Notes under the pieces: model-generated
What the model saw: only the letters and a program-made list of their open reading frames with translations
What the model was told of the DNA's origin: nothing
Databases searched by the model: none
Shown here: piece after piece, positions 21,961-32,487 of the stretch
Position numbering within the stretch: position 1 is the stretch's first letter
Layout of the letters: the number at the start of each line of letters is the position of its first letter
Source of the DNA: Chloranthus sessilifolius
Taxonomy: Eukaryota; Streptophyta; Magnoliopsida; Chloranthales; Chloranthaceae
Assembly: GCA_021018995.1 (NCBI GenBank)
Contig: CM037597.1
Span: 36,334,936 to 36,398,935 of the forward strand
Direction of reading: 5' to 3'
Length of the DNA: 64,000 nucleotides
Made by a program: the position numbers and the translations under genes

Positions 21961-22105
21961 AAGAGCCCATTGAGGTTGGAAGTGGGTGGCTCACCTAATG
22001 AGGGGGATGTTTTGGAGAAAATATGCTTGACTTGGGTAGAGTTGGGAAAATTGTGCATAGTTGATGAGGGAAAGTTGGGCATTTTTTGGGTGGATTGGAG
22101 AAAAT

Positions 22106-25100
22106 TGGGCAAGAACCGAGTAGATGGAGGGAAATGTGGTGGATTTTGGGTGAATGAGGGGAAATGGGGTGTATTTGGAGGGGATTGGGATAAATTGGGC
22201 ATTGCTTGGGTGTATGTGAGAAAATCGGGGTTATGAGGATTGAATGTGGAGTAAAAATTTGGGTTGGATGTAGAGGGTTTGGATGTATGCTGTGTGGATG
22301 GATGTGGAAGTGGAGGGAATATGGGGTATGTTGGATGTGAATGGGGGAAAATTGTGCATGGTGGATTTGGGGAATGTGGTGGGTTTGGATTAGAGGGGAA
22401 GTGTGGAGTGGATATGGGAGAGTTGGGCATGTCTTGGGAAAATGATGGGGAATGGGGCGTTAGATTTTGGCCAATTTGAGCGGTGCTGAATGGGAAAACG
22501 GGTGCACCGAAGAACCCAATGACGGTAAATGGGAATTGGGTGAGGGGGATGGATGTGAACATCTCTTCAGCATGGGAATGAGTTGGGGTCGACGTATGCC
22601 AGATCCACTATCCATGACATAGCTTGATGGCGGGCGGGGTACAGATGCCACGGATGGGGTCCGTAAAGTTTTCTCCTCCTTCGCCTACGGGATAACAGAG
22701 GGTAAGGCGATGTCGTTGTACTGGCACCACAAAGCTCCCCTTTTTTTATTATTCAATTTTTTTTTTGAAAATTTTGAAAATGCAATGATTAAAGATTTTG
22801 AGGCCTTTGAATTACCGTCTCGGGTGGCTTTCATACCCTAAATAGGGCCCACGTCAAACACTCCGAAGCACTTCGGAAGAATCAAAGGAAACCATTTGAT
22901 CTTTTGAAGGCATGAAAATCGATGCAAAACAATCGACCCACTAAAATGGGTAAAAGAAGTCACCTTCTCTTTCTTGGTGAGGCGTGTTGGGGTGGAAATT
23001 GCAGGACCTAAACAGAGTCACTAAAATCACTAATTGGGGAGTTTGGGAGGGTGAGATAGGCCACAGACTTGGGCTGCACTGCCTAAAATAGGCTTGGCGC
23101 AAGTAATAGATGCACCAGAGCACTCCTGCATAAAATTGGCCTAGCGTAGGCATTAGATGTGCCAGGCAAATAGGGGGGTTTTTTAACATTTTGACAGTAC
23201 AACAGCAGCCAAATGAGTCACTTTTTTTTTTACTAGGCGAGTGCTTTCTCTGTTACTAGTCGAGTGCTTTCTCTGGTACTAGGTGAGCTCGAACTTTTCC
23301 AGATCATCATCACTAGGGGCTGCTGCCGTAGTAAGAATCGGGAGATTGTATGTTTTCCTAGAAATCCCAACCCTTGAAAATCTAACCTTGCAAAAATTGA
23401 TTAAGTCCCCCTTGTTGGCTAAATTTTAATTTTCAATTTTAGATGGAATTTGCTCTAAGTCCAAAACCGGGGGGTGGTGGTCCTATACGGCCTCTACGGG
23501 CTGGCGTCCACTGATAGAATATTGGGCAAGAACCGAGTAGATGGAGGGAAATGTGGTGGATTTTGGGTGAATGAGGGGAAATGGGGTGTATTTGGAGGGG
23601 ATTGGGATAAATTGGGCATTGCTTGGGTGTATGTGAGAAAATCGGGGTTATGAGGATTGAATGTGGAGTAAAAATTTGGGTTGGATGTAGAGGGTTTGGA
23701 TGTATGCTGTGTGGATGGATGTGGAAGTGGAGGAATATGGGGTATGTTGGATGTGAATGGGGAAAATTGTGCATGGTGGATTTGGGGAATGTGGTGGGTT
23801 TGGATTAGAGGGAAGTGTGGAGTGGATATGGGAGAGTTGGGCATGTCTTGGGAAAATGATGGGGAATGGGCGTTAGATTTTGGCCAATTTGAGCGGTCTT
23901 GAATGGATAAGCAAAAATCAAGAACCCAATGATAAATGGGAATTGGGTGAGGGGGATGGATGTGAACATCTCTTCAGCATGGGAATGAGTTGGGGTCGAC
24001 GTATGCCAGATCCACTATCCATGACATAGCTTGATGGCGGGCTGGGTACAGATGCCACGGATGGGGTCCGTAAAGTTTTCTCCTCCTTCGCCTACGGGAT
24101 AACAGAGGGTAAGGCGATGTCGTTGTACTGGCACCACAAAGCTCCCCTTTTTTTATTATTCAATTTTTTTTTTGAAAATTTTGAAAATGCAATGATTAAA
24201 GATTTTGAGGCCTTTGAATTACCGTCTCGGGTGGCTTTCATACCCTAAATAGGGCCCACGTCAAACACTCCGAAGCACTTCGGAAGAATCAAAGGGAAAC
24301 CATTTGATCTTTTGAAGGCATGAAAATCGATGCAAAACAATCTGACCCACTAAAATGGGTAAAAAAGAAGTCACCTTCTCTTTGCCGGCGAGGGCGTATT
24401 GGGGGTCGGAAATTGCAGGACCTAAACAGAGTCACTAAAATCACTAATTGGGGAGTTTGGGAGGGTGAGATAGGCCACAGACTTGGGCTGCACTGCCTAA
24501 AACAGGCTTGGCGCAAGTAATAGATGCACCAGAGCACTCCTGCATAAAATTGGCCTAGCGTAGGCATTAGATGTGCCAGGCAAATAGGGGGGTTTTTTAA
24601 CATTTTGACAGTACAACAGCAGCCAAATGAGTCACTTTTTTTTTTACTAGGCGAGTGCTTTCTCTGTTACTAGTCGAGTGCTTTCTCTGGTACTAGGTGA
24701 GCTCGAACTTTTCCAGATCATCATCACTAGGGGCTGCTGCCGTAGTAAGAATCGGGAGATTGTATGTTTTCCTAGAAATCCCAACCCTTGAAAATCTAAC
24801 CTTGCAAAAATTGATTAAGTCCCCCTTGTTGGCTAAATTTTAATTTTCAATTTTAGATGGAATTTGCTCTAAGTCCAAAACCGGGGGGTGGTGGTCCTAT
24901 ACGGCCTCTACGGGCTGGCGTCCACTGATAGAATATTGGGCAAGAACCGAGTAGATGGAGGGAAATGTGGTGGATTTTGGGTGAATGAGGGGAAATGGGG
25001 TGTATTTGGAGGGGATTGGGATAAATTGGGCATTGCTTGGGTGTATGTGAGAAAATCGGGGTTATGAGGATTGAATGTGGAGTAAAAATTTGGGTTGGAT

Positions 25101-26355
25101 GTAGAGGGTTTGGATGTATGCTGTGTGGATGGATGTGGAAGTGGAGGGAATATGGGGTATGTTGGATGTGAATGGGGGAAAATTGTGCATGGTGGATTTG
25201 GGGAATGTGGTGGGTTTGGATTAGAGGGGAAGTGTGGAGTGGATATGGGAGAGTTGGGCATGTCTTGGGAAAATGATGGGGAATGGGGCGTTAGATTTTG
25301 GCCAATTTGAGCGGTGCTGAATGGGAAAACGGGTGCACCGAAGAACCCAATGACGGTAAATGGGAATTGGGTGAGGGGGATGGATGTGAACATCTCTTCA
25401 GCATGGGAATGAGTTGGGGTCGACGTATGCCAGATCCACTATCCATGACATAGCTTGATGGCGGGCGGGGTACAGATGCCACGGATGGGGTCCGTAAAGT
25501 TTTCTCCTCCTTCGCCTACGGGATAACAGAGGGTAAGGCGATGTCGTTGTACTGGCACCACAAAGCTCCCCTTTTTTTATTATTCAATTTTTTTTTTGAA
25601 AATTTTGAAAATGCAATGATTAAAGATTTTGAGGCCTTTGAATTACCGTCTCGGGTGGCTTTCATACCCTAAATAGGGCCCACGTCAAACACTCCGAAGC
25701 ACTTCGGAAGAATCAAAGGGAAACCATTTGATCTTTTGAAGGCATGAAAATCGATGCAAAACAATCTGACCCACTAAAATGGGTAAAAAAGAAGTCACCT
25801 TCTCTTTGCCGGCGAGGGCGTATTGGGGGTCGGAAATTGCAGGACCTAAACAGAGTCACTAAAATCACTAATTGGGGAGTTTGGGAGGGAGATAGGCCAG
25901 ACTTGGGTCTGCACCGCCAAAACAAAGCTTACGCAAGTAATAGATGCACTAGAGCACTCCTGCATAAAATTGGCCTAGCGTAGGCATTAGATGTGCCAGG
26001 CAAATAGGGGGGTTTTTTAACATTTTGACAGTACAACAGCAGCCAAATGAGTCACTTTTTTTTTACTAGGCGAGTGCTTTCTCTGTTACTAGTCGAGTGC
26101 TTTCTCTGGTACTAGGTGAGCTTGAACTTTTCCAGATCATCATCACTAGGGGCTGCTGCCGTAGTAAGAATCGGGAGATTGTATGTTTTCCTAGAAATCC
26201 CAACCCTTGAAAATCTAACCTTGCAAAAATTGATTAAGTCCCCCTTGTTGGCTAAATTTTAATTTTCAATTTTAGATGGAATTTGCTCTAAGTCCAAAAC
26301 CGGGGGGTGGTGGTCCTATACGGCCTCTACGGGCTGGCGTCCACTGATAGAATAT
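22106..26355 (-). repeat. 1.4-kb tandem triplication in A'
   Basis: Three head-to-tail copies: 22106-23522, 23523-24936 and 24937-26355 (1417, 1414 and 1419 bp), nearly identical. At both internal joints GATAGAATAT runs straight into TGGGCAAG, with AT shared by the two sides (microhomology). Each copy carries the same gag N-terminus, T-rich leader and two degenerate family A palindromes. Variants are mosaic: copy 3 agrees with copy 1 in the left part and with copy 2 in much of the right part. Confidence 0.93.
23094..23167. repeat. Two degenerate family A palindromes (also in copies 2 and 3)
   Basis: 23094-23117 and 23139-23167 keep the outer parts of the arms (TTGGCGCAA, GCACCA; GCCTAGCG, TGTGCCAGGC) with more mismatches than in A1. 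The counterparts in the other two tandem copies lie about 1.41 and 2.83 kb to the right. Confidence 0.75.
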
Positions 26356-26666
26356 GTTTGCAGTAAAGTAAATGCACATGTAGGCTTGCCAAATGGCTAA
26401 GGCATGTAAATGATGGAAAAATAATGAAAAGTAAATGACATTGCGCAAGTAGGCCCGCCAATCGGCTAAGGCACTTTAAATGACGTAAAGTAAATGCAAT
26501 GCACAAGTAATCCTGCCGATCGACTAAGGCACATAAATGTCGTAAAAGTAGGGGTGAGAAAAAGGTAAAATTGTAGGGGTGAGTAAAAAAAGTAATAAAA
26601 AATAGCAAAAATGGTTAGTAAAAGTATTAAAAAAATAGAAATTCAAGGGGAAGCTCTATTAGCTAT

Positions 26667-26684
26667 TCCCCAGCAAAGTTGCTA
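26667..26684 (-). other. A' primer binding site, diverged tRNA-Arg type
   Basis: The plus strand reads TCCCCAGCAAAGTTGCTA, matching the A1 PBS at 14 of 18 positions and placed two bases from an LTR start (26687), as in A1. Confidence 0.8.
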
Positions 26685-26686
26685 TC

Positions 26687-26803
26687 TGTGCAACCGTGGA
26701 TTTTTTACGATAAAGAGGCGATCAAATAAGCATGCTCCAAATAAGCATGCAAAAGATAAAGAGGCGATCAAAGAAAATAAAAATAGAAAAGAAAATAGGT
26801 TTG
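26687..26803. repeat. Short duplicated LTR end with filler
   Basis: TGTGCAACCGTGG at 26687 is repeated as TGTGCAACTGTGG at 26804. Between them lies A-rich filler with its own small repeats (AAAGAGGCGATCAAA twice, AAATAAGCATGC twice). This is either a local duplication or the seam between A' and the A2 LTR. Confidence 0.7.
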
Positions 26804-28307
26804 TGTGCAACTGTGGGATTTTTGACGATCCCGTCGCAATGATGCGCTCCCTAATGAAATATTTAGAGTCGCCACCCAGAGCTTTTGGTATCTTGAGAAA
26901 CCTAGATCATTTTTATAAGCACCAAAGTGCCACAAATATGACTTTGAATCCGGTCTACGCCAAAGGCTCTTGGGTAGGGGCTTCGATTATCGATTGGGAA
27001 GGTGTTAGGCACCCAATCAACCCGCTTAACACGATCTCTACTTATGGCCAAAACTAAAATAATGTAAAAGAAAAGAAGAAGCCTTCCTCTTGCCCAAAGG
27101 GTCATAAAATCTTATTTGTGCCCCTTCGTTCCTAATGAAAATGCGACAGCGTAATGGCACAAATGTGTGGAAGGAGGAAGGATCGAGAAGGTAGAGGATA
27201 GAGGTGTTATTCACTGAAAAGTACCACTTTTCACCTCTTAACCTAGCCTTTGCTCGACCTTGAAGCCGACTAATAACTATTGTTTAGCTTGTTTTAAGAT
27301 TAGTAATAACTTGTGAAACTTAATACAAAGTCCATGTCTTTGGTGCCAAGAAGAGAGAGAATTCAAACCAAGGATGATAGCTGAGCCAGAGATTGAGGGA
27401 ACACCATGGTGGGACACACCATGGTGACTATTTTGCATATCATGATGGACCAAGGAAGTCTAACAGATGAAAGAGGTATAGATGAGAGTGGAGGAAGCTG
27501 CAACAGAAGCATGTGCATAGTAGTAGAGGAACAAATGACTTATCTCGCACAGTTGAGATGCTGCCTCGTGCTGTTCAAATTCACTAGCAAAGTCTTCTTG
27601 TGCGGATGTTACATGAAGCACACTAGAGCTCACTCGATGAAGGGATTCTCACAGGCGATCTCTCACGCAGCTACCGCCAAGACTTCAAATTGTAATCTAC
27701 ACTTAAAGAACTCACCGAGATCTCATGCACTAAGCCTTCAAAAATCCTGCTCGTGAAGTTCTCGCGAGGATCAAGGCTTATATTAACCGCGCACGCTATC
27801 TTGCAAGGCCAATTTATACAGAGAACAATAGCTAACTCACAAAGTTCTCGCGTGGATCTGGAGGAGAGAGAGCTCCATAAGTTCTCTTGCGTAGCTCTCG
27901 CGCGCTTAGAAGATCAACCCTTTGCAAAGCGAGATGTAAAGGCATCTGCACGAGTTCCTCGTGATAGGAGATTCTGAAGCTCTAATGTGCGAGCAAGCGA
28001 AGAACTGCAAACTCTTTCGCACGAGTGCATTCAAAGCCAGAGCAGCTGTGCGATAATGCAAAGTCCACCTGCACTAGTGAACAAACCTTCCAAGCTAATT
28101 CTTACCTCATGAGGACTCTTTCAACTGCGCGAAGGAACTAAAGAGCAAAAAGCAACTGTGCGACAAAATTAATATGCAAAAGGCAGCCTCGCGAAGCTCG
28201 GGCTTTCAACTTCTCAGTCTTAACTCTAGGGACCTTTTAGGGATTTCATCAGTTCTAGGGCATGCATCCTAAGGCTCAGTTCCCAAGGCATCCAAGGGTT
28301 GTAATAG

Positions 28308-28387
28308 TGCCACATCGGCTAGAAAAATTAGGGTTTACTCTTCTCTGAGCTAAGGCATTAGGGACTGAGTATATAAGCTACAGTTGT
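28308..28387 (+). promoter_or_regulatory. Promoter-like block of the solo LTR
   Basis: TGCCACATCGGCTAG (28308-28322) followed about 60 bp on by TATATAAG (28380-28387). The word CCACATCGG is also found in plant snRNA promoters and in many plant LTRs; here it marks the LTR promoter. Confidence 0.65.
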
Positions 28388-28837
28388 AACTTAGAATCTT
28401 TATCTCTCCTTCAACCTCTGTCTGTGGTGAGCTCGAGCAGGCTAGGGTGAGGGTTTGATCACTTCTTTTTATCATTTTTCTTCTCTCTTAGCCGAGCACT
28501 TGCTGACTAATTCTTTTTATAAGCAGTTAGGTGTAATTTTATTTAGTTTTGTAATGGGTCATGTAATCATTGGGATCTTTGGTTGAGCTGTTGTGCACAA
28601 GGCTGCTGCCTTGAAAAATTGCATTGTAGGTAATTTTGATAAATGGAATTTATACTTTAAATGTTCATTCAATCTGTTATTTACCTATTTCCTCGTAGTT
28701 TTGTTCAGGCTATAGCATGCATTTAGGATTTGAGCTGATTGAAAGGCCCATGAAATCTTGAGCTTGTAGCCGTGGGACCATGGTGGCAGTAGCAGTTTTC
28801 ATATTCTATCTCATCATCTGTGGGTAAGGCAGCCTCT

Positions 28838-29406
28838 GTGGATAGCCTGTGACCATTTGAGTGGATAGACTATAGCTCTAGGGAAGGTCTAGGTCACAGA
28901 TCTGAGAAGGATTCTTCTCCTTTGCACTTAATCTTGTAGCCTAGTGAGAAGTTGTTGCAGGAACAAACTCCCCTCTGTTTTACTTGACCAATATCAGATG
29001 TTAGATCTGATTTCTCTGTAGTGATTGTAGACTTGTGAGCTGAGTCATTGCAGGCCTTTTGTAGCAATTACCAGCTGAATCTAAATCCTCATTCAGCCTG
29101 AGATACCTTATGGTTTCCACCTAGTTTCCAAAGTTTGTTTGCTCCTATGAATGCCTGTCAGATCTGTAACAGATCTGGGGAGCTTATAGCCTTACAAACA
29201 TAGTGTCTACAATGGTATTCATGGCCTGATTTAATTCATTGGTTAGAGGAAATCTATTGGATAGTTTGTGACCATTTAAGTGGACAAATTTTAGCCTTCA
29301 GATCAGTCCACTCCTTTGGATTGGGTTAGTTTTCTGATTTAATCAATGGGATTTGACAAACTCTATTAGATAGTCTGTGATCATTTAAGTGGACAGAGTA
29401 TAGCCT
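28838..29406 (+). repeat. Three copies of a ~40-bp module shared with the LARD LTRs
   Basis: Copies at 28838-28876, 29255-29296 and 29364-29406 follow the pattern GGATAG-TGTGACCATTT-AGTGGA-A-A-TATAGCC. The LARD LTRs each hold one copy in the other orientation (31130-31172 and 36213-36256). Confidence 0.85.
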
Positions 29407-30247
29407 TAAAAGTAGTCTAAATGGCATGGGTTAAGTTGGATTCTTCTTCCTTGCTGAGGTTTTTGATAACACATCAGCAAGGATTTGTTGCAGAGACAAC
29501 CCTAAATCTGAGTTACATAATTGAATTAACTTTAGCTAAAACTGCTTACCTCCCATCCTTTTATATTTATTTTAATACACACCATCACCACCTTCTTTAT
29601 GACCCTTTCGTTAGGATAGGACTGCACTTTATTTCTCTTCTTTTGGTGCTAATTTAGTATAGTTGTGACACCCAACTCTCTTTCTTTAGGATGGTCAGAT
29701 CTGAAACCATATCTGGAGGCCTACTATTATAGCCCATTTTGGGTTCTAGATCAATTTCTCAGTGAGACAAACTCTTACTTAAAACTTGATACAATAGCCC
29801 TGTATCTTACAGACTGTGTGTACTTTAGGTTGCTGTTTTCATAGCCATTTCACTCCATCTTTGTATTCTGATTTTTGCCATTCCATATTACTTTAATAAA
29901 CACCTGGTACACCACAACAACAAGAGAGGAGAGCCAGAGCTCTCGGGCCCTTCTTGCACCGCTGTGGAGCCTTGTGTTGGCTTGCTTCGATGAGCTTTTG
30001 AAGATTTGTATGGTATGGAATGGGGTTCTAACTCCTAAGGCTTGATGGAAAAGTGGTAGAGAAGGAAGGATAGGGGGTAGCACACCTCTAACCTAGAACT
30101 TATGGGTGAAATGCTAAGGTCTAAATGAATTTTTAGAGTTGTGGAATTTGTATGAGAATGGTGCACTAGAGGAGAGAGAGAGAAGGGATTCCTTAATCTC
30201 TTAATTGCAAATTTTTTTCAAGCAATTTGCAAGGGAGGGTGCTTCTC

Positions 30248-30255
30248 TATTTATA
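30248..30255 (-). promoter_or_regulatory. TATA box of the interrupted A-family LTR
   Basis: The minus strand reads TATAAATA followed by GAGAAGC. It lies downstream of the palindromes at 30528-30555 and 37538-37562 in element orientation, so these are in U3. Confidence 0.7.
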
Positions 30256-30527
30256 AGAAAAAGAGGGGTTAGAAGGGTGCTTAGGGGCTAATTGGGTTTA
30301 GCAATTAGGTAATGGGCCATCTAAGGTTTCCTAGGGTTTTTGGAGCCTTGAAGAGGTGCTCCAACGGTGGATGATAGAGTGAGGCTTTAACCCACTTAAG
30401 TGGTTGCACATAGATAGTAAATGGGTACAATAGAACTAGCAAAACACACCCCAAAGGTCAAGATGGTCAACAAGTCAAACTCCAATCACAAAATTCAAGG
30501 TAAAAACCCACAGTTACTGTTTATATG

Positions 30528-30555
30528 CCTGGCGCATCTATTAGTTATGCCAAGC
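30528..30555. repeat. Family A palindrome in the interrupted LTR (copy 1)
   Basis: CCTGGCGCATCTATTAGTTA followed by TGCCAAGC; arms of 11 bp with a few mismatches to TGGCGCAACTA and its complement. Confidence 0.85.
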
Positions 30556-30614
30556 ATATGCATAATGAAATAGTGATGCATAGTAGCTTTGGGAAGTTGA
30601 CTGCCCATGGGGGG

Positions 30615-32487
30615 TGTTGGTGTTCTGAGTGTGCCTGATTTATTTGTGTTTTGAAAACATACTTGCAAATGATGCATTGTACTGAATATTAAAAAGAATA
30701 AGAAAATATCAGCACATAGGGAATATAATTAGCCTGCAAGATCAGGGCCAATTGTAGCAAGTTTTAAATGTATGTGAGTAAAAGATCGTCCACAGGGAAT
30801 TAATTTAAAATGTAAGATAAACATTCAGATCTGAGCTACCAGATCTGACCTCTGATCCTATCTAGAAAGCACATAAGATGGGAGGTTGAATTTGTCACAT
30901 TAACTAAAAAGTTAAAAATAAAAGTTAAACTAAATGATCCAGATCCGAGTGGGGGGAACGTTTGAGGTAAACTTATAAAAAATGGAGAAGTAATATCTAA
31001 CTTTGATTTGGTCCTTGAAATCTAATGAGAATGACTGCAGCTCAACTGAGAGATGATCCAATCTTCATCTGGCTACAAGCGCAGATGTAAGAGAAATAAA
31101 TCTAATTTAAGGATTAGGTTTAAGCTTATGGCTATGGTCTGTCCACTTTAATGGCCACAAACCATCCAATAGTCTTGAATCCAAATCCTTAATCTAGAAC
31201 AAGAAACATCACTACAAATGCCGTGAGAGACTAGGTTACAAACACTAACTCTCACAGGATTAGTGAATCAAGGGAAATTGCATGAAAAACAGTGAATCTA
31301 AAGGAGTCTAATGCAATAAGGAGATCAGAGGGAACCCTTAACATGAGTCCAATGGAGAATGCACGGTTCTGACAACCTTTTCAAATTCACCATTACAATT
31401 ACAGAGCCATGACAAAGCCTCTCAGATTTGTAGTCATGAATACAACTCTCATTTGAATTACAGAAGTATCTCACAGCTCTCAATTGCAAGTAAAAGTGAG
31501 GCTATTACAGGGATTTCAGACAAACTATCTGATTTGGAAATGGGGGAATAGGAATGAAACTCGAAATCTGGATACCCAAATTGGGCAAATGGTTCGTCTA
31601 TTTATAGTTTTCCCTAAGTCCAGCTCAGATGTGTATCAACCAATCAGAATTGGATAGATCTGTATCAACCAATAGGAGTCGAGCACAAGGATCCAGATCT
31701 ATTTTGGCCAATCAGAACTGCTTGATCTGGTTCAGCCAATCAGGTGATAGAAGCAGCAATTATGTTATGTAATTCAAAAATCTGTTTGAGCTTCTAGAAG
31801 TTCCCACCAAGTAATTTCATCTTTGGGTGTTCACATGGGGTGGAATATGCATTTGGTTCGTGCTCAGAATCTTTCAGAATGTCCCTGGGCTTTTAAATGC
31901 ATTGGGGCGCGTGCAGAGATTACTGAATTGCCCTTGCAGATGCTGAGAATCTTCAGGATATCATTTCGCACAGTTTGGAGAACTTTTCGCAAGGTATTGT
32001 GACTTCTGAAGCTCTTTTCGCACAGATTGGAGACCTTTTCGAAAAGAACTGTAACTTCTGGAGATCTATTCATAAAGATTAGGGACCTTTTCGAAAAGAA
32101 CTGTAACTTCTGGAGATCTATTCGCAAAGATTGGAGACCTTTTCGCAAAGCTTGGGGACCTTTTCGCAAAGATTGGGGATCTTTATGAATAGCATTCTGT
32201 AGTGCATTCTTCTTTTCGAATAGCTCCAAACCTCTTTCCAGGTTGAAACCAGACCTTTGTCCTCTTTATTTTAGGCATTTTGACAGCCAGTGAGGTTGTC
32301 CTTTCTCCTTCTTCCTCCAGATCAAGATGGGTCATCATCTTTTTGGCACTTTTAAGCTACTTTCAAGGTTAAGCCTGCCTTTATTGTTAGCTGTAAAACA
32401 AACACTTAAAACACTTATTTAGTTCTCTCAAGGGTCTATGAAGGCCCAGATTAAGGGGTGAAAAATAGTATTTTCCAGTTCTCAACA
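30615..32487 (-). mobile_element. LARD 3' LTR
   Basis: 1873 bp; the plus strand starts TGTTGGTGTTCTG and ends CAGTTCTCAACA. TATAAATA is on the minus strand at 31599-31606. It contains tandem wording GACCTTTTCGCAAAGATTGG (about 31960-32190), with one more copy of a ~52-bp unit than the other LTR. Confidence 0.9.
31960..32190 (-). repeat. Short tandem repeats in the LARD LTR
   Basis: Several units carry GGAGACCTTTTCG-AAAG followed by AACTGTAACTTCTGGAGATC. The right LTR has the counterpart at about 37075-37225 with fewer units. This explains most of the LTR length difference. Confidence 0.8.

Larger units (their letters stand above)
21960..26686 (-). mobile_element. Element A': gag N-terminus, leader and PBS of an A-family element
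   Basis: In element order (right to left): PBS at 26667-26684, leader matching A1 9862-11284, then the gag N-terminal extension (MFTSIPLTQFPFTVIG, near 22560) rich in Pro, Ser, Phe and His. A segment of about 1.4 kb covering part of leader and gag is present three times. It ends at about 21960 against plus-strand B2 gag. Fragmentary; broken. Confidence 0.82.
27205..29922 (+). mobile_element. Solo LTR inserted in the A-family LTR
   Basis: Starts TGTTATTCACTGAAAAGTACC (27205) and ends ACCACAACAACA (29922). These ends resemble those of the LARD LTR in this window (TGTTGAGAACTGGAAAATACC; CAGAACACCAACA). Flanks are AGAGG on the left and AGAGA on the right, a 4-of-5 target duplication. A promoter-like block (GCCACATCGG at 28309, TATATAAG at 28380-28387) fits the plus orientation. 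No internal region is present, so it is a solo LTR of about 2.7 kb from a family related to the LARD. The frames at 27406-27977 lie in its U3 and have no recognisable domain. Confidence 0.75.

Noticed and set aside
22830-22850. CCCTAAA as a telomere-like repeat
   Set aside because: Single occurrence per tandem copy, not an array.
27406-27977. Two adjacent plus-strand frames as a possible host gene
   Set aside because: They lie in the U3 of the solo LTR ahead of its TATA box and have no recognisable domain.
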